Positions 4,672-5,982 of a stretch of 5,982 nucleotides of DNA are shown one piece after another. The notes under the pieces were generated by a model. That model had not been told where the DNA came from. It worked only from the letters and a program-made list of their open reading frames with translations, and ran no database searches. The translations under genes and the position numbers were made by a program. Each line of letters starts with the position of its first letter. Position 1 is the stretch's first letter. This DNA is from Thermoplasmata archaeon (lineage in GTDB: Archaea > Thermoplasmatota > Thermoplasmata > Lutacidiplasmatales > UBA184): NCBI GenBank assembly GCA_030039825.1, contig JASHUV010000166.1, positions 1 to 5,982 on the forward strand, given 5' to 3'.

Positions 4672-5568
4672 ATGCTCGCCGCCGGCCTCCGTGGTGAGGG
4701 GGGATTCGGAACGGCCACAACGGTCGGTCTCGCGACGTGGTCGGGCCTTCCCGATCTCCACCCGGACGATCGCCTCCTGCTCGACGAGCTCCGGCGGCGG
4801 GGAGTTCGGGCGGAACCCGCCGTGTGGAGCGATCCCAGCGTCGAGTGGGACCGGTTCGACGGTGTCATTCTTCGGTCGACGTGGGATTACCACCGAGAGT
4901 ACGAGCGGTTCCTCGATTGGGTCGAACGGGTCGGTCGGTGGACCCGGCTGTGGAACCCGGCCGCGACCGTTCGATGGAACAGTCACAAGTCCTACCTCCT
5001 CGACCTCGCGAAGCGGGGCCTCCCGGTGATCCCGACCGAGCTCCCCCGGCCCGGGGAGACCCTCGCGGAGACCTCCCGACGGCGGGGCTGGGGTCCGGTC
5101 GTCGTCAAGGCGGCGGTCTCAGCGAACGCGGAGAACTGTGTCCTCGTGGCGCCCGACGAAAAGGCCCGATTCGAATCCCGCTATCAGGAGATGTCGGCCC
5201 GCGTGGATCTCCTCGTCCAGCCGTTCGTGCCCGGGGTCCTCGACCCCGGCGAGCGCTCGCTCGTCTTCTTCAACGGACGCTTCTCCCACGCCTTCCGCAA
5301 GGGGCCGGCATTGCCGAGGGATCTCCGAGACGCCGCGGGTCTCCTCCCGCTCCGGCCCTCGGAGCGCGAGCGCGCGGTGGCCGTGCGAACGATCGCCGCC
5401 CTCGACGACACTCCGCTCTACGCCCGCGTCGATCTCGTCGACGGGGGGGGCGGGACCCCGTGGTTGATGGAGGTCGAGCTGATCGAGCCGCTGCTCGACC
5501 TCGCCGCGGACCCGAAGGCTCCTGGCCGGTTCGTCGACGCCTGGTCCGAGCGGCAGCGGGTCGGATGA
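4672..5568 (+). CDS. ATP-grasp ligase, cyclo-ligase-like orphan
   Basis: ATP-grasp enzymes activate a carboxylate as an acyl-phosphate and join it to an amine or other nucleophile. The 298-residue product resembles a family common in bacteria and often annotated after the O-ureido-serine cyclo-ligase of cycloserine synthesis. Family blocks in order: an N-terminal LPDLHPDDRLLLDELRRRGV (26-45), LRSTWDYHREYERFLDWV (67-84), LWNPAATVRWNSHKSYLLDL (93-112), VVVKAAVSANAENC (143-156, likely ATP-binding Lys 146), LLVQPFVPGV (180-189), SLVFFNGRFSHAFRKG (196-211), and YARVDLV then LMEVELIEP (250-273), with the likely Mg ligands D254, E267 and E269. All core elements are present. The substrate is unknown: no cycloserine pathway partners are in view. 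ATG 4672 is the closest start to the conserved domain. A GTG at 4603 would overlap the upstream gene and add 23 residues. There is no clear promoter, so cotranscription with the 4227 gene is likely. Acquisition from bacteria is plausible but unproven. Confidence 0.85.
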   Translation: MLAAGLRGEGGFGTATTVGLATWSGLPDLHPDDRLLLDELRRRGVRAEPAVWSDPSVEWDRFDGVILRSTWDYHREYERFLDWVERVGRWTRLWNPAATVRWNSHKSYLLDLAKRGLPVIPTELPRPGETLAETSRRRGWGPVVVKAAVSANAENCVLVAPDEKARFESRYQEMSARVDLLVQPFVPGVLDPGERSLVFFNGRFSHAFRKGPALPRDLRDAAGLLPLRPSERERAVAVRTIAALDDTPLYARVDLVDGGGGTPWLMEVELIEPLLDLAADPKAPGRFVDAWSERQRVG

Positions 5569-5577
5569 CGTCCCGCC

Positions 5578-5618
5578 CCCGGCGCTCGTGGGCGCCGGGC
5601 GAAGAGCCCGGGCCCGGG
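5578..5618. terminator. GC-rich palindromes between convergent genes
   Basis: CCCGGCGC (5578-5585) and GCGCCGGG (5592-5599) form a perfect eight-base stem with a six-base loop. It is followed by the 12-base palindrome CCCGGGCCCGGG (5607-5618). They fill the 57-base gap between the stops of the ATP-grasp gene and the opposite-strand peptidase gene. They could limit readthrough for both, but no T-tract is present. Confidence 0.35.
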
Positions 5619-5625
5619 AAGCCGG

Positions 5626-5982
5626 CTATCCGTGGCCGCGGCGGCGTTTCCGCGGCGCCGTCGAGGGCCTCACGCCGACATGGCGCGCCAAGCGCCGGTG
5701 GTCCTTCGGGCTGATCCAGAAGATGTGGAGGTAATCGAACAGCTCCTTCTCGCTCATCCCGATCCGTCGGCCCTCCTCGACGGTGATCCGGTACGCCTCG
5801 ATCTCCGAGGGGGCGTCCACGTACGGGAGCTTCGGGTAGAACAGCGGCCGGTGCCGTCGGAACTGGCGGACGTGGCAGAGCTCGTGGACGACGTCGAGGT
5901 AGATCGTCCGGAACTCCGAGTGGCTCAGGTGGTGGGTGTTGATCAGGAGGTGCCCGTCCTCGTCGCTCGTGCTCATGTAGCC
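5626..5982 (-). CDS. Zincin-like HExxH metalloprotein, C-terminal part
   Basis: The visible 118 residues contain HELCHVRQ, the HExxH zinc-binding signature of gluzincin-type metallopeptidases, preceded by a hydrophobic helix (TIYLDVV). About 23 residues after HELCH, APSEIEAYRI supplies acidic residues, one of which probably is the third, Glu, zinc ligand, as in small single-domain zincins. The chain then continues with a helical segment (VEEGRRIGMSEKELFDYLHI) and ends in a basic tail (PRKRRRGHG). An ATG at 5976 exists, but the frame is open to the window edge (GYMSTSDEDG), and the peptide before the HExxH helix would be unusually short. The gene is therefore probably cut by the window and starts further right. 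It could be a protease or a catalytically retired zincin domain in a regulator; the substrate is unknown. It converges on the ATP-grasp gene with a 57-base gap. Confidence 0.75.
   Translation of the reverse strand, partial: GYMSTSDEDGHLLINTHHLSHSEFRTIYLDVVHELCHVRQFRRHRPLFYPKLPYVDAPSEIEAYRITVEEGRRIGMSEKELFDYLHIFWISPKDHRRLARHVGVRPSTAPRKRRRGHG

Noticed and set aside
4737..5714. A 325-codon plus-strand frame overlapping the ATP-grasp gene
   Set aside because: It is an out-of-frame shadow, dominated by Arg, Gly and Pro, while the other frame carries all ATP-grasp blocks.

Overview
This is a GC-rich archaeal window. The clearest evidence is a complete two-repeat TATA-box binding protein (TBP), supported by a divergent Orc1/Cdc6-type AAA+ initiator and AT-rich TATA boxes lying about 26-28 bases before start codons in otherwise G/C-rich DNA. 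Most third codon positions are G or C, which produces many long but spurious antisense frames. The TBP sequence and the presence of lipoyl synthase would fit a high-GC Thermoplasmatota-type lineage, but that placement is an inference from memory of family sequences and is only moderately likely.

Layout. The left half (1-3088) is a four-gene run on the minus strand, read right to left: tbp (3088-2540), a TatD-family metal-dependent hydrolase (2521-1613), a divergent Orc1/Cdc6-like ATPase (1577-420), and the N-terminal part of lipoyl synthase lipA (349-1, cut by the window edge). The gaps inside the first three are 18 and 35 bases, so they look like one operon driven by a strong promoter with tandem TATA boxes at 3110-3130. 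lipA lies 70 bases further on, or 43 if an upstream ATG is used. It may have its own weak leaderless promoter inside that gap.

The right half is on the plus strand: a small four-helix membrane protein (3431-3925) with a good leaderless promoter, about 300 bases of noncoding DNA containing a hairpin, a short membrane-anchored or secreted protein (4227-4640), and an ATP-grasp ligase of a family best known from bacteria (4672-5568). The last gene, on the minus strand (5626-5982), is a zincin-type HExxH protein whose N-terminus lies beyond the window. It converges on the ATP-grasp gene across a 57-base spacer with two GC-rich palindromes.

How the genes relate. The minus-strand cluster joins information processing (transcription initiation, a replication-initiator relative, a TatD-type hydrolase) with a cofactor gene. 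Nothing in the sequence shows a direct functional link with lipA. The plus-strand genes look like an accessory patch: a membrane protein and an anchored extracytoplasmic protein of unknown function, and an orphan ligase. I see no CRISPR array, RNA gene, insertion sequence or phage hallmark. No clearly new biological system is demonstrable. The points most worth following are the tandem tbp promoter, the altered catalytic motifs of the Orc1/Cdc6-like protein, and the structured noncoding stretch before 4227.
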